Source: Marinospirillum celere | GTDB taxonomy: Bacteria > Pseudomonadota > Gammaproteobacteria > Pseudomonadales > Halomonadaceae | Direction of reading: 5' to 3' | Length of the DNA: 64,000 nt | NCBI RefSeq assembly: GCF_900112235.1 | Contig: NZ_FOLH01000004.1 | Span: 186,001 to 250,000 of the forward strand | Part shown: piece after piece, positions 45,665 to 55,368 of the stretch | Numbering within the stretch: the first letter of the stretch is position 1 | Layout: the number at the start of each line of letters is the position of its first letter | The notes under the pieces: model-generated | Databases searched by the model: none | What the model was told of the DNA's origin: nothing | The model's input: the letters and a program-made list of their open reading frames with translations, nothing else | Translations under genes and position numbers: made by a program

Positions 45665-45742
45665 TGCGTCAATTCATCCCTAAAAATTGGTTGATCTGCT
45701 AAACCATGCTAGTCCTCAACGCGACAAAAGCAAGTTTTACTT

Positions 45743-45756
45743 GTCCAGATCTGGAC
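45743..45756. promoter_or_regulatory. 14-bp palindrome upstream of the RmlD-like gene
   Basis: GTCCAGATCTGGAC is a perfect 14-bp palindrome 51 nt before the ATG at 45807. An extended -10-like TGATACACT (45765-45773) follows 8 nt later, so a protein bound at the palindrome would sit in the -35 region. Confidence 0.5.
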
Positions 45757-45806
45757 TTATCCTGTGATACACTAGCTTTTTATTAGTTCCGGGTAGATGG
45801 ATAAAA

Positions 45807-46619
45807 ATGCGTCTTCTTTTTCTTTCAGACTACCAGGCCTTCTTCCAGGCTCTGGAGGAAGAGGCAAAACGTTATGCCAGCCTGGAAATAGTCTGCTGTG
45901 ATTCTCAAACACAACCTCTTGCTCTCCCTGACTTTGATTTCTTATTGGTAGCACCTTTAGGACAAAGTTGTGAAGTAGGCTTGGCAGCCGATCTTGAGCA
46001 ACTGGAGTTCTGGCAAAACAAGCTACCCCAGCTTGTTGAGCTGTGTACTTCTCGTCAGGCCAGGCTGGTTCTTTGGTCATCTGATTTGGTTTTCAATCCT
46101 GGCCAGCAGGCGGTTAGCGAACTGGATATTCCAGAAAATACCAGCCCTTTAAGCCAGCTGTTAACTAGTCTTGAGAAGCAAGCCGTTAGCTGTGGGCAAA
46201 GCATTATTTTGCGCACACCACCCTCGTTAAGCAGCGACCCTAAAGGCGGGCTTGCGCAACTGGTTAGTAAGTGCAAAGCGCACAAGGCCCCTGACAATAT
46301 CGACTACCGTGGCCTTCAGCCCTTGGATGATGTTGCGCGGGTTTTGCTGGGCATTCTCTTGCAGATAGATGCAGGAGCCCAGGCTTCGGGTATTTATCAT
46401 TACGCAGGCAGTGAACCTGTTAGCCAAACTGAACTCTTGCATACCCTGGCCCGCTACCTGAAGACACCCGCTTACCCTGCCGATCCTTCGGGTACCAACA
46501 GACAAGGAATGAACAGTCGCCATCTCTTGGAAAACTTCGGTGTTCATCCCCGCGCTTGGCGTTCCTGTCTGCCAACCTTGCTGGAACAACTTAATGAAAT
46601 CAGCAGCACCCATGAATAA
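45807..46619 (+). CDS. RmlD-like nucleotide-sugar reductase/epimerase homologue
   Basis: 270 residues with the outline of RmlD-type dTDP-4-dehydrorhamnose reductases: LVLWSSDLVFNPG fits the conserved strand with Ser, and the C-terminus SGIYHYAGSEPVSQTELLHTLARYL matches the substrate-domain end of the family. The N-terminal dinucleotide-binding glycine motif is missing (MRLLFLSDYQAFF) and no YxxxK is evident, so activity is doubtful. It overlaps the acyltransferase gene by 8 nt, which suggests a joint role in envelope synthesis. The reaction is not known. Confidence 0.7.
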   Translation: MRLLFLSDYQAFFQALEEEAKRYASLEIVCCDSQTQPLALPDFDFLLVAPLGQSCEVGLAADLEQLEFWQNKLPQLVELCTSRQARLVLWSSDLVFNPGQQAVSELDIPENTSPLSQLLTSLEKQAVSCGQSIILRTPPSLSSDPKGGLAQLVSKCKAHKAPDNIDYRGLQPLDDVARVLLGILLQIDAGAQASGIYHYAGSEPVSQTELLHTLARYLKTPAYPADPSGTNRQGMNSRHLLENFGVHPRAWRSCLPTLLEQLNEISSTHE

Positions 46620-47388
46620 AACAACCTCTCAAAATACACAAGAACGCAAAGCAAGGCCCATCGGCAGCCTTATATTTTATATTGGCTATTTTTTTGCTCT
46701 AGGCTTTATCGGGGCGCCTCTCGCTCTCATTGCCTGGCCACTACCCATGCGCTGGCGCTTTCAATTACTCAACCTGCACAGCCGCTTTATCATTTTCTGG
46801 CTGGGCATTACCTGTGGTATCCGCTATCGCTTTGAGGGTCTGGATAATCTTCCTGACCAACCCTTTGTGTTGGTTGCCAACCACCAAAGCGAATGGGAAA
46901 CCCTGTTTTTACAAACGCTTAAGCCACCGACCTGTACGGTTTTAAAAAAAGAACTGCTAAAGCTGCCCATATTTGGTTGGGGCCTACGTTTACTGAAACC
47001 CATTCCTTTGGATCGCACCCAGCCAGCAAAAATGATTCGCATCGTACTTAAGGTAGGTGCCGAGCGGATTCAAGAGGGTATCTCAGTACTGATTTTTCCA
47101 GAAGGTACCCGAGTTGCACCCGGCAGCTATAAAGCCTTCAGTAAAAGTGCAGCCATGATTGCCTGCCGCTCAGGCACGCCCTTGATTCCTGTTGCCCATA
47201 ATGCAGGCGAGCACTGGCACTCTAAAAGTTGGATTAAATATTCAGGTGAACTCAGTGTGCGGGTGGGCAAACCCCTAACCACTGAAGGCCGTAGAGCCGA
47301 TGAAGTCACCCAAGAGGCTCAAGCCTGGATAGAAACGCAACTGGCCGAGATATCAGCAATACCTCGGCCAGCTAGAGAAGAGGGCTAA
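46612..47388 (+). CDS. PlsC-type 1-acyl-glycerol-3-phosphate acyltransferase
   Basis: 258 residues. Membrane segments at about 18-45 precede the catalytic NHQSEWET motif (HX4E rather than the usual HX4D) and FPEGTRVAPG. The variant still places an acid four residues after His. It makes phosphatidic acid at the inner membrane. The ATG at 46612 lies within the end of the RmlD-like gene (8-nt overlap). It is convergent with fabB (3-nt gap), so phospholipid and fatty acid genes meet here. Confidence 0.88.
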   Translation: MNKTTSQNTQERKARPIGSLIFYIGYFFALGFIGAPLALIAWPLPMRWRFQLLNLHSRFIIFWLGITCGIRYRFEGLDNLPDQPFVLVANHQSEWETLFLQTLKPPTCTVLKKELLKLPIFGWGLRLLKPIPLDRTQPAKMIRIVLKVGAERIQEGISVLIFPEGTRVAPGSYKAFSKSAAMIACRSGTPLIPVAHNAGEHWHSKSWIKYSGELSVRVGKPLTTEGRRADEVTQEAQAWIETQLAEISAIPRPAREEG

Positions 47389-47391
47389 CAG

Positions 47392-48612
47392 CTAGCCCTG
47401 GTAACGCTGGAAAACCAAGCAGGCGTTGGTGCCACCAAAGCCGAAACTGTTGGACAGGATTCGGTTTAACTGCACACCTTCACGCACCTGGCCCGTGACG
47501 ATATCAAAACCTTCAGCGGCTTCATCCAGGTCTTCAACATTGGCAGAAGCAGCAATAAAGTCATTTTCCATCATTAGCAAGGAATAGATGGCTTCTTGCA
47601 CACCCGTTGCACCCAGAGAGTGACCGGTCAGCGATTTGGTTGAACTCATCGCTGGCGTTTTATCACCAAAGACTTCACGAATCGCCTTCAGCTCAGCAAC
47701 ATCACCCACAGGCGTCGAGGTGCCATGGGTATTGATGTAGTCAATGCTACCATCGAGACCCTGCATCGCCTGCTGCATACAACGTGCCGCGCCTTCGCCT
47801 GAAGGTGCCACCATGTCATAGCCGTCAGAAGTGGCACCATAGCCAACTAGCTCACCATAAATTTTAGCGCCACGAGCCTTGGCATGTTCCAGCTCTTCCA
47901 GAACCAACATACCGCCGCCGCCAGCAATGACGAAACCATCCCGGCTCTTGTCATAAGGGCGTGATGCCTTATCTGCCGTGTCGTTATAGCTGGTTGTCAA
48001 AGCACCCATAGCATCGAACAGACAGGACAGGGTCCAGTGCTCTTCTTCACCGCCACCAGCAAAAACCACATCCTGCTTGCCTAATTGAATCATTTCCATG
48101 GCATTGCCAATACAGTGTGCGGAGGTAGCACAGGCGGAAGAAATGGAGTAGTTAACACCCTTGATTTTGAAAGGTGTCGCTAAGCAGGCTGAAACCGTGC
48201 TGCCCATGGTACGGGTCACTCGATAGGGGCCTACACGACGCAAACCCTTTTCGCGCAGGACATCAGCCGCTTCCACCTGGTTAGCAGAAGAGGCTCCACC
48301 GGAGCCAGCAATCAAACCGGTGCGAACATTGGACACCTGATCTTCGGAAAGACCTGAATCAGCGATGGCCTGCTGCATGGATAGATACGCAAAGGCCGCC
48401 GCATCACCCATAAAACGCTTGAGTTTACGGTCAACCAGTTCATCCAGGTTCAGGTCGATGCTGCCAGCAACCTGGCTACGAAAACCCTTGTCGGCATAGT
48501 CCTGCTTGAATTTGATTCCGGAACGACCCGTTTTCAGAGCATCCAGAACACTTTGCTGATCGGCACCCAGGCAGGAAATGATGCCCATGCCAGTTACTAC
48601 AACTCGTCTCAT
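47392..48612 (-). CDS. fabB: Beta-ketoacyl-ACP synthase I (FabB)
   Basis: 406 residues, thiolase fold. The catalytic Cys is in SSACATSAH (about residue 163), the His residues in [11 protein letters not shown] (about 297) and TGHSLGATG (about 333). It elongates cis-3-decenoyl-ACP toward unsaturated fatty acids. It is 14 nt downstream of fabA, the classical fabAB operon. Confidence 0.97.
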   Translation of the reverse strand: MRRVVVTGMGIISCLGADQQSVLDALKTGRSGIKFKQDYADKGFRSQVAGSIDLNLDELVDRKLKRFMGDAAAFAYLSMQQAIADSGLSEDQVSNVRTGLIAGSGGASSANQVEAADVLREKGLRRVGPYRVTRTMGSTVSACLATPFKIKGVNYSISSACATSAHCIGNAMEMIQLGKQDVVFAGGGEEEHWTLSCLFDAMGALTTSYNDTADKASRPYDKSRDGFVIAGGGGMLVLEELEHAKARGAKIYGELVGYGATSDGYDMVAPSGEGAARCMQQAMQGLDGSIDYINTHGTSTPVGDVAELKAIREVFGDKTPAMSSTKSLTGHSLGATGVQEAIYSLLMMENDFIAASANVEDLDEAAEGFDIVTGQVREGVQLNRILSNSFGFGGTNACLVFQRYQG

Positions 48613-48626
48613 TACTTGACCCTCAT

Positions 48627-49142
48627 TCAGAATCCACTGGTGCTGGTAAACAGCCCGACACGCAGATCCTTGGCCTCGTAGATTTTGCGTCCATCCACTT
48701 CCACAATACCGTCAGCAATGCCCAGTACCAGTTTACGGTTCATCGTACGTTTAATATCAATCTTGTAGGTGACCACCTTGGCATCCGGCAGTACCTGTCC
48801 GGTGAATTTAACTTCACCACTGCCCAGTGCGCGGCCACGCCCTGGGTTACCTTGCCAACCCAGATAGAAACCTACCAGCTGCCACATGGCATCCAGGCCC
48901 AGGCAACCGGGCATTACGGGATCACCAGGGAAGTGGCATGCAAAAAACCAGAGGTCAGGATGAATATCCAATTCGGCAACTATTTGCCCTTTACCGTAGG
49001 CCCCACCTTCAGAGGAAATATGGGTAATACGGTCGAGCATCAACATGTTGGGAACAGGGAGCTGTGCATTGCCTGGTCCGAAAAGCTTGCCATGGCCGCA
49101 ATCGAGGAGTTCTTCGTAGGTATAGGAGTTTTTAGGAGTCAC
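48627..49142 (-). CDS. fabA: 3-hydroxydecanoyl-ACP dehydratase/isomerase (FabA)
   Basis: 171 residues; forms the double bond of unsaturated fatty acids. The active His and Asp lie in [21 protein letters not shown]. The start is placed at a GTG (49142) with GGAAAG 7 nt upstream, giving the family length and the usual SYTYEELL start; an ATG at 49226 would add 28 residues without homology. Confidence 0.94.
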   Translation of the reverse strand: MTPKNSYTYEELLDCGHGKLFGPGNAQLPVPNMLMLDRITHISSEGGAYGKGQIVAELDIHPDLWFFACHFPGDPVMPGCLGLDAMWQLVGFYLGWQGNPGRGRALGSGEVKFTGQVLPDAKVVTYKIDIKRTMNRKLVLGIADGIVEVDGRKIYEAKDLRVGLFTSTSGF

Positions 49143-49457
49143 TGAGTCTTTCCACTGTTGAGAAATAAAGTCATGTTTATAGTTATCATCCCTGCTTAGT
49201 TTACTGCCTGAATCCCAAATTTGCATCTATCCCTTACCTATGGCGGCTTGCGATAGATCAAAAAGACATAAAAAGTCTTCTGTAAATCAGCAAACTCAGC
49301 TCAAAAAGGCTTTCCTGATAAGATCCAACATCTTCTGTTGCAAGACTTAACCGACAGAAAAGCCAAGACACTGATATAATCATGTCTTATTAATTCCACT
49401 TGCTCACATCCCTGCTGCCAGGAAACGACAGCAGCTTGTCTACAGTAGCCAGCAATT
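49143..49457. other. 315-nt intergenic region between fabA and the Aer-like gene
   Basis: It holds the likely promoter of the plus-strand receptor at its right end (49351-49380). The fabA frame stays open to 49226 but lacks support. No FadR- or FabR-like palindrome was recognised; the middle part is unexplained. Confidence 0.5.
49351..49380 (+). promoter_or_regulatory. Extended -10 promoter of the Aer-like gene
   Basis: TGATATAAT (49372-49380) is a perfect extended -10 (TGn-TATAAT), with CCGACA 18 nt upstream as a four-of-six -35. It lies 77 nt before the ATG at 49458. Confidence 0.6.
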
Positions 49458-51023
49458 ATGAAAACAAATTTACCTGTAACGGACAAAGAAGTTTCCCTGT
49501 CAGCAGGAGACCGACTGGTATCAACAACGGACCTCAAGGGCATAACCCAATATGCCAATGAAGATTTCCAGCGCATCAGTGGTTTTAGCGCTGAAGAGTT
49601 GGTCGGCAAAAACCACAATAAGGTTCGCCACCCGGAAATGCCGCCCCTGGCCTTTGCCGACCTCTGGGCACGCCTGAAAAAAGGTGAGTCCTGGATGGGG
49701 GTGGTTAAAAATCGCTGTAAAAATGGCGACTTTTACTGGGTCGATGCCTATGTTTCCCCGATTTTTGACGGTGAAAAGCATGTTGGCTATCAATCCGTGC
49801 GCGTTAAAGCGGGTAACAAGCTGGTTGAACGGGCTCAAGAAACCTATGCAGCCATCAATTCCGGCAAGCAAAAAGCACCCAAACCCCGGTGGTCGGTCTA
49901 TGGTGTCCTGCTCGGACTGATGCTGGCTCAAATTCTTTCCACCTTACTGATTCTTTACCTGGTTGATAGCCGCACCTTCGCTGGCTTTCTGGTTGGTTCT
50001 GCTGGCTTGGCCTTACTGGGTGCTGCTGCCTGGTTCTTGAACCCACTCAAGAATGTTTATGGTAAGGCACTGAATATTATTGATAACTCGGTCGCCCAGC
50101 AGGTCTACAGCGGCAATATGAGCGAATTTGGTGCCCTGGATTTGGCCCTGCGTATGCAGGAAGCCCAATTGAGGACCGTCATAGGCCGGGTTGAAGATGC
50201 GACCCTGACCCTTAATGAAGTCGCTTCCTCAACCGATGCAGCCATGCATGATGCCGAACAAGGAGTTCGCGAACAGGAAAATCATATTGACCACTTGGCC
50301 GGAATGGCAGAGCAGCTAGCCGGCAGCATTCATGAACTGGAAACCAACATGCAGGGCATTAAGACGGCCAGTGATGAAATGCACCAACAAACTCAGCGCG
50401 GGCAGACCAGTGTTGAAGAAAGTGTCGGCAGTGTACGCCGCATGGCCAACCGTTTTGAACTGGCAGTAGACAGTATTGAAACCCTGCGCGATGACGCTGA
50501 AGCTATCAGCAAAAGTATTGGCGCCATTACCGATATTGCTGACCAAACCAACCTTTTGGCCCTAAATGCTGCCATAGAAGCCGCAAGAGCCGGTGAATCC
50601 GGCCGGGGTTTTGCGGTAGTTGCCGATGCCGTGCGCCAACTTGCATCCAGTACTCAGGAAGTTACTGAAACCATTACCGGACGAATAGAAGCCATTCGCA
50701 AAAATATCAGTATCGCTGTTGAACAGGTTCTGGCCAGCCGTGAGGACAGCCAGATGACAGTTGATCAGATAGAAACTGCCGGCAGCGTACTAAGCAGCCT
50801 GACTCAGGCGGCCGACGAGGTGCTTGCTGCCAGTCAAAGAGTTGCCGCAGCTCTTGAGCAGCAGGTTACCGCCAGCGATAGTGTGGTTTCCAGCCTGGCG
50901 CAGGTCAGAGACCTGGCCCACAAAACCCGCGATAAAGCTGAAGACACTTCCAAAAGTGCGGACAACCTGACCCTGCAGGTCCATCAAATGCACTCACTCG
51001 CCAGAGCGTTCGGACGCAGGTAG
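49458..51023 (+). CDS. Aer-like PAS methyl-accepting chemotaxis protein
   Basis: 521 residues. PAS domain at about 15-125 ([37 protein letters not shown]), two membrane segments (about 146-190) forming a hairpin, then a cytoplasmic signalling domain whose tip reads [20 protein letters not shown]. No periplasmic sensor is present, as in Aer, which senses redox or oxygen through FAD. No CheR/CheB docking pentapeptide is seen at the C-terminus. The GGDEF-EAL gene starts 6 nt after its stop, so the two are probably one operon. Confidence 0.92.
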   Translation: MKTNLPVTDKEVSLSAGDRLVSTTDLKGITQYANEDFQRISGFSAEELVGKNHNKVRHPEMPPLAFADLWARLKKGESWMGVVKNRCKNGDFYWVDAYVSPIFDGEKHVGYQSVRVKAGNKLVERAQETYAAINSGKQKAPKPRWSVYGVLLGLMLAQILSTLLILYLVDSRTFAGFLVGSAGLALLGAAAWFLNPLKNVYGKALNIIDNSVAQQVYSGNMSEFGALDLALRMQEAQLRTVIGRVEDATLTLNEVASSTDAAMHDAEQGVREQENHIDHLAGMAEQLAGSIHELETNMQGIKTASDEMHQQTQRGQTSVEESVGSVRRMANRFELAVDSIETLRDDAEAISKSIGAITDIADQTNLLALNAAIEAARAGESGRGFAVVADAVRQLASSTQEVTETITGRIEAIRKNISIAVEQVLASREDSQMTVDQIETAGSVLSSLTQAADEVLAASQRVAAALEQQVTASDSVVSSLAQVRDLAHKTRDKAEDTSKSADNLTLQVHQMHSLARAFGRR

Positions 51024-51029
51024 ATCATT

Positions 51030-52814
51030 ATGGATTTAAGTTTCCTGCTAGCCATTAGCCTGGCCACTTTAATGGCCCTCTTGATCGGCCTCATGGCCGG
51101 CTATGCCTACAGGAAACATAAAGAAAAAAACCGTAAGGTCATCTTCCGGCTGTTAAAGCAGGTATTTGATCATACCCATGATGCGGTAACCATTACCGAT
51201 CCTGCTGGTAGCATTATTGCCGTCAATCGAACCTTTACCCAGGTTACTGGCTATAGTGAAGCTGAAGTTCTTGGTGAAAACCCCAGAATTCTTAGTTCGG
51301 GCTATCACGATAGTGACTTCTATGAGGATTACTGGCAAACCCTACTCAAAGAGGGCATCTGGCAAGGTGAAATCTGGAATCGCCGCAAGGATGGTGAAAT
51401 CTATCTGGAATGGCTGACAGCTACGGCGGTTAAGGATGCCGATGGCGAAATCACCCACTTTGTCGCGGTTTTCACTGATATTACTGAGCATCGACGCCAA
51501 GAAGCCCGCCTGGAACATGCCACTGAGCATGACCGTTTAACCGGCTTACCCACCACGGCCAACACCCTGCGGGAGCTTTCTCATCAGCTTCCCAATCTAC
51601 AAAAACGCTGGTGCTTGGCACTGGTGGATATCGATAACTTCCGCCTGGTCAATGCCAGCTACGGCTTTGCTGTAGGTGATCAATTACTAACCAGTCTGGC
51701 TCGCCGCCTTAAGGAGTGCAGTAAAGGACTGGTTGCACGCCATGCTTCCGATGTCTTTATCTGCGCCCTGCCCCTGACTTCAGGAGATGATGAGGGCGAT
51801 CGCCTTGCTTTGATCAACAATATAAGAGAGGGCATCAGCAAACCCTTTGCAATCAAAGGCAAGTTGATGGAATTCAGCTTTTCGATCGGCACCAGCAACT
51901 GGCAGGATGCGACCAAAACAGTCAATGAGTTATTGCAGGAAGCAGAGCTGGCATTGCATGCAGCAAAAGCCAAGGGTGCAGGCCAAAACCGCCACTTCAC
52001 CCAGGAACTACGTGAGGACAAAAACCCCTTAATCATGCTTCAGGGGCTTAGGGATGCTTTGGCAAACAATGAACTCAGTCTAAACTTCCAGCCTCTGGTC
52101 AATGCAGCCACTCATCAAATCCACACCCTGGAAGTTCTCTTGCGCTGGGATCATCCGACTCTGGGTCGCATTCCACCCGACAAGTTTATCCCCATGGCCG
52201 AACGTCATGGTTTGATGGAAGCACTGGGCCAGTGGATTCTGGACCAGTCTTTGCGCCACTATGCCTATTGGCAACATTTGGAGATTGCTCCCAGCCGCTT
52301 GGCAGTAAATGTCTCACCACTGGAATTTCAAGCTGAGAACTTTGTTGATAACCTGCTATCGCTACTTAACAAGTATCAGCTACCTCCCGACATTTTGGAG
52401 CTTGAATTGACCGAAGGTGTTTTTGTTGAGCAGGACGAAGATACCCTTAAGCGCCTGGATGCCCTTTCTTCAGCAGGGGTTCACCTGGCCATTGATGACT
52501 TTGGCACGGGTTATTCATCGCTGGCTTATTTAAAACACCTACCCGTTAATCAGTTGAAACTTGACCGCGCCTTTATTCGCGGCCTGCCTGCCAACGAAGC
52601 CGACCGGGCCATCGTTGAGTCTACTCTGGCTCTTTGTCGGGGCTTGAAAATGACCGTGGTTGCCGAAGGTGTTGAAGACGAAAACCAAGCTGACTATTTG
52701 AAGCGTAAGGGCTGCGACCTGCTACAGGGCTATTACTTTGGTAGACCCTGTGATGCTGAGGCAACACAGAAACTGCTGGTTCAACAGCGCGTCCAATCAG
52801 CTAATTTCTCCTGA
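51030..52814 (+). CDS. Membrane PAS-degenerate GGDEF-EAL protein
   Basis: 594 residues. One membrane segment (about 4-26), PAS (about 40-155), a GGDEF domain (about 165-330) whose signature is destroyed (HASDVF in place of GGDEF), and an EAL domain (about 340-590) with EVLLRW, NVSPLEF, ELTEG and DDFGTGYSS. It cannot be a cyclase but may hydrolyse c-di-GMP, and the A-to-V change within EAL leaves the catalytic Glu in place. It follows the Aer-like gene by 6 nt, linking redox-sensing chemotaxis and c-di-GMP. Its last 18 nt overlap the convergent DUF2878 gene. Confidence 0.9.
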   Translation: MDLSFLLAISLATLMALLIGLMAGYAYRKHKEKNRKVIFRLLKQVFDHTHDAVTITDPAGSIIAVNRTFTQVTGYSEAEVLGENPRILSSGYHDSDFYEDYWQTLLKEGIWQGEIWNRRKDGEIYLEWLTATAVKDADGEITHFVAVFTDITEHRRQEARLEHATEHDRLTGLPTTANTLRELSHQLPNLQKRWCLALVDIDNFRLVNASYGFAVGDQLLTSLARRLKECSKGLVARHASDVFICALPLTSGDDEGDRLALINNIREGISKPFAIKGKLMEFSFSIGTSNWQDATKTVNELLQEAELALHAAKAKGAGQNRHFTQELREDKNPLIMLQGLRDALANNELSLNFQPLVNAATHQIHTLEVLLRWDHPTLGRIPPDKFIPMAERHGLMEALGQWILDQSLRHYAYWQHLEIAPSRLAVNVSPLEFQAENFVDNLLSLLNKYQLPPDILELELTEGVFVEQDEDTLKRLDALSSAGVHLAIDDFGTGYSSLAYLKHLPVNQLKLDRAFIRGLPANEADRAIVESTLALCRGLKMTVVAEGVEDENQADYLKRKGCDLLQGYYFGRPCDAEATQKLLVQQRVQSANFS

Positions 52815-53333
52815 TTCAGAAGGCCAGCGTTTGGCAATCCACATAAGCAGCGGAAATAGCAGCGCCCAGGTCAGAGCGAAGGCCAAAAAAGTCATCCACC
52901 GCCCCTGTGGTAGTTCCGCAGCACCCAGTTCAGCGCCAGCCAGATAACTACTACTGCCACCCAAAGCACCCAAAACAGTCGCCAAAATCCAGCGGTCCTG
53001 CAACCAACTCAGGGCATGGCGCAGTAAGGTGCCGAACAGCATCCATAGAAGTATCAACCAGGGTGGAATCCAGGCCGCTTCCCAACCTGGGAAAACCATC
53101 CAGCCGGCCTGCATCCAGAGGCTATCAACCAGAGTACCCAGAGCAGCAACCAAAAGCAGAAAACGAGCCTCATTGCGGTCGGCCAAAAATAAAAGGTGAA
53201 ATGCTAAAAGGCCCATCACAACAATCAGCCAGGGCGTAGTACCACCCAGCACACAAGCAAACCAGCCTATCTGGAAAACCAGCGCGTTAATAATCAGCTG
53301 CTGAATACGTCCGGGTAGAATTTTCGCAGTCAT
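52797..53333 (-). CDS. DUF2878 membrane protein
   Basis: 178 residues with about six hydrophobic segments and few polar loops; FQIGWFACVLGG, LGTLVDSLWMQAG and the tryptophan-rich ALTWALLFP identify DUF2878. The function is unknown, but it is often found with cfa and DUF1365 genes. It overlaps the end of cfa by 4 nt and is the last gene of the lipid operon. Confidence 0.85.
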   Translation of the reverse strand: MTAKILPGRIQQLIINALVFQIGWFACVLGGTTPWLIVVMGLLAFHLLFLADRNEARFLLLVAALGTLVDSLWMQAGWMVFPGWEAAWIPPWLILLWMLFGTLLRHALSWLQDRWILATVLGALGGSSSYLAGAELGAAELPQGRWMTFLAFALTWALLFPLLMWIAKRWPSESGEIS

Positions 53334-54607
53334 AATGGCCGGCCTGTGAAGTGGCCCAATAAATTCTGACGCCGGTTTTCCGGTCTTGCCAAAAGCAGCT
53401 GGCTGGTGCCTATAGCCCTTTCCATAAATCCACCCTCACAGTAACAAAGATAATAGTCCCACATACGGATGAAGCGCTGGTCATAGCCCAGTTTTTTGAC
53501 GGCATCCAGTTGGGCCAAAAAACGCTCCCGCCAAACATTTAAAGTGCGTGCGTAATGAAACCCTATTTCTTCAAGGTGCAAAAGGTTCATGTCCGTATGC
53601 TCAGCCATTTCACGCATTAAGCTGCTGTGGCTGGGTAAAAAACCACCCGGGAAAATGTGCTTCTTAATAAAATCCACTTTTTTGACTGCTTCCTGATAGC
53701 GCTGGTCAGGAATGGTAATCGCTTGAATCAATCCCAGTCCATTCGGTTTCAAACGCTCTTGCAGGGTTTTCAGGTAGGTTGGCAAATACTGATGGCCGAC
53801 GGCTTCGATCATTTCAATGGATACCAGCTTGTCGTACTGACCGGTTAAATCCCGATAGTCTTCAAAGAGTAGCGTCACCTTCTCTTCAAGACCTTCCTCA
53901 GCCACTCTTTTCCTGGCATGTTCCAGCTGCTCACGGGAGATGGTGGTGGTGGTCACTCGGCAGCCATAGTGCTTGGCTGCGTAGATTGCCATGCCACCCC
54001 AGCCAGTCCCTATCTCCAACAAATGATCTTCAGGTTTAAGTTCCAGTTTCTGGCAAATACGCTCCAGCTTATAAGCCGAAGCTTCTTCCAGGCTGGCTTC
54101 CATATAGGGGTAGATAGCACTGGAATACATCTTGTGATCCCGATCCAGAAACAGACGAAAGAAGTCATTACCCAGGTCATAGTGGGCACTGATATTGCGT
54201 CTGGAGCCTGTTTTGGTATTGCGGTTCAGGAAATGGGCCAAGCGGTTCAGGGGTGCACCCAAACGCTTTAAGGGGTTATCCAACTGCTTACGTAGTTTTT
54301 CCAGGTTACGACCCATAATCCGGGTTAGCATAACCAGGTCACTGCACGTCCAGCGCCCATCCATATAAGCCTCAGCAGCCGTCATGGTGCCACCCAAGGC
54401 CAGATCCCGCCACATCTGGCAATCATGAAAAACGACCGTCACGCTATCCTTGGCATCAGGCTGACCCAGCATCCAAACGCCCTCTTGGTCCTGGATATGG
54501 ATACACACCTGATCCAGTTCATTCAACAAGCGCAGGGCCAGTTTCCGAAATAGACGCAGCGACCAACCCGATTTTTGTTCAGATGTAATCAGTTTTTCAG
54601 CTTTCAT
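53330..54607 (-). CDS. cfa: Cyclopropane-fatty-acid synthase family methyltransferase
   Basis: 425 residues. An N-terminal lipid-binding region (about 1-130) and an SAM methyltransferase domain with LLEIGTGWGGMAIYAA (motif I, about 193-208), TTTISREQ, KLVSIEMIEAVGHQY and HIFPGGFLPS. It transfers a methylene group from SAM to double bonds of membrane phospholipids. In this gene setting (SDR, FAD oxidase, DUF1365) related enzymes in other bacteria make unusual methylated or furan fatty acids, so the exact product is open. It overlaps both neighbours by 4 nt. Confidence 0.9.
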   Translation of the reverse strand: MKAEKLITSEQKSGWSLRLFRKLALRLLNELDQVCIHIQDQEGVWMLGQPDAKDSVTVVFHDCQMWRDLALGGTMTAAEAYMDGRWTCSDLVMLTRIMGRNLEKLRKQLDNPLKRLGAPLNRLAHFLNRNTKTGSRRNISAHYDLGNDFFRLFLDRDHKMYSSAIYPYMEASLEEASAYKLERICQKLELKPEDHLLEIGTGWGGMAIYAAKHYGCRVTTTTISREQLEHARKRVAEEGLEEKVTLLFEDYRDLTGQYDKLVSIEMIEAVGHQYLPTYLKTLQERLKPNGLGLIQAITIPDQRYQEAVKKVDFIKKHIFPGGFLPSHSSLMREMAEHTDMNLLHLEEIGFHYARTLNVWRERFLAQLDAVKKLGYDQRFIRMWDYYLCYCEGGFMERAIGTSQLLLARPENRRQNLLGHFTGRPL

Positions 54608-55368
54608 CGCTCTGACTCCTTTTTTTCAGGATGAGCATAAACAGGGTTTTTTTTCAGCCACAGACGCAGGGCTTCAAAGTGAATAGCTGCCACCACCTTG
54701 AGCGACATCCAGGGGTGGCGAAATAAAAGCTTGAGTGGAGAAGCACCCAAATCATCACGGCGCTTAAGAACCAGGGTTGCATCAAAAGGAATCGAACCAT
54801 CCGGGTCTAAGTTTTCCATATGCATGACCAATTGCTCAGCCGGTGTCGTAAATTGCCAAGCATATTCTTGGTTCATGGGATTGAAAGGTGAGACATGCAT
54901 CTGCTTATCAAAGCGAGCCTGATGCTTTTGCTGATGCGGCTGGCAGGCAACGGCGTAAGGCCTACGCTCTTGCCAAGGAAAATTAGAGACATCACCCAAA
55001 ACGGCCTGCAAGTCACCCTGGTGATCAAAACAGTAATAAAGGCTGATCGGGTTAAAACAAAGGCCGCCATAACGCAGGTGAGTCAATGCAAAGACTTTAC
55101 CTTCCGGTCTGAAACCCAACTGGCGTTCAACTTCCTCTAAAACGGCCTGCTTGAGCGGTAAGTTATGAGGAGTGAGATAGTCTTCACGCTTAAAACGCAT
55201 CCAGTGCCAGCCTTTACGCTGGCGGGTAAATGACAACTGATCCAGCTCATCCAGGTTCAGCCAGCACATAAACAAACGGTAGGTAAAGGCATGGCGTGCA
55301 GGGTAAAAGCGCCTGTGCCTTAGGGTGCCGGTATAAAAACGGCTGGTTAGTGCCTGGCCAGTCATCAC
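54604..55368 (-). CDS. DUF1365 family protein
   Basis: 254 residues. RFYTGTLRHRRFYPARHAFTYRLFM at the start, and LRYGGLCFNPISLYYCFD in the middle are typical of DUF1365. No signal peptide; the basic C-terminal part may contact the membrane. It is commonly adjacent to the FAD oxidoreductase and Cfa genes and is probably needed for the same lipid modification; its reaction is unknown. Four-nt overlaps on both sides imply translational coupling. Confidence 0.9.
   Translation of the reverse strand: MMTGQALTSRFYTGTLRHRRFYPARHAFTYRLFMCWLNLDELDQLSFTRQRKGWHWMRFKREDYLTPHNLPLKQAVLEEVERQLGFRPEGKVFALTHLRYGGLCFNPISLYYCFDHQGDLQAVLGDVSNFPWQERRPYAVACQPHQQKHQARFDKQMHVSPFNPMNQEYAWQFTTPAEQLVMHMENLDPDGSIPFDATLVLKRRDDLGASPLKLLFRHPWMSLKVVAAIHFEALRLWLKKNPVYAHPEKKESER

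Noticed and set aside
49143-49226. 28-residue N-terminal extension of FabA
   Set aside because: The GTG at 49142 gives the standard length and has a ribosome site; the extension is not part of known FabA.
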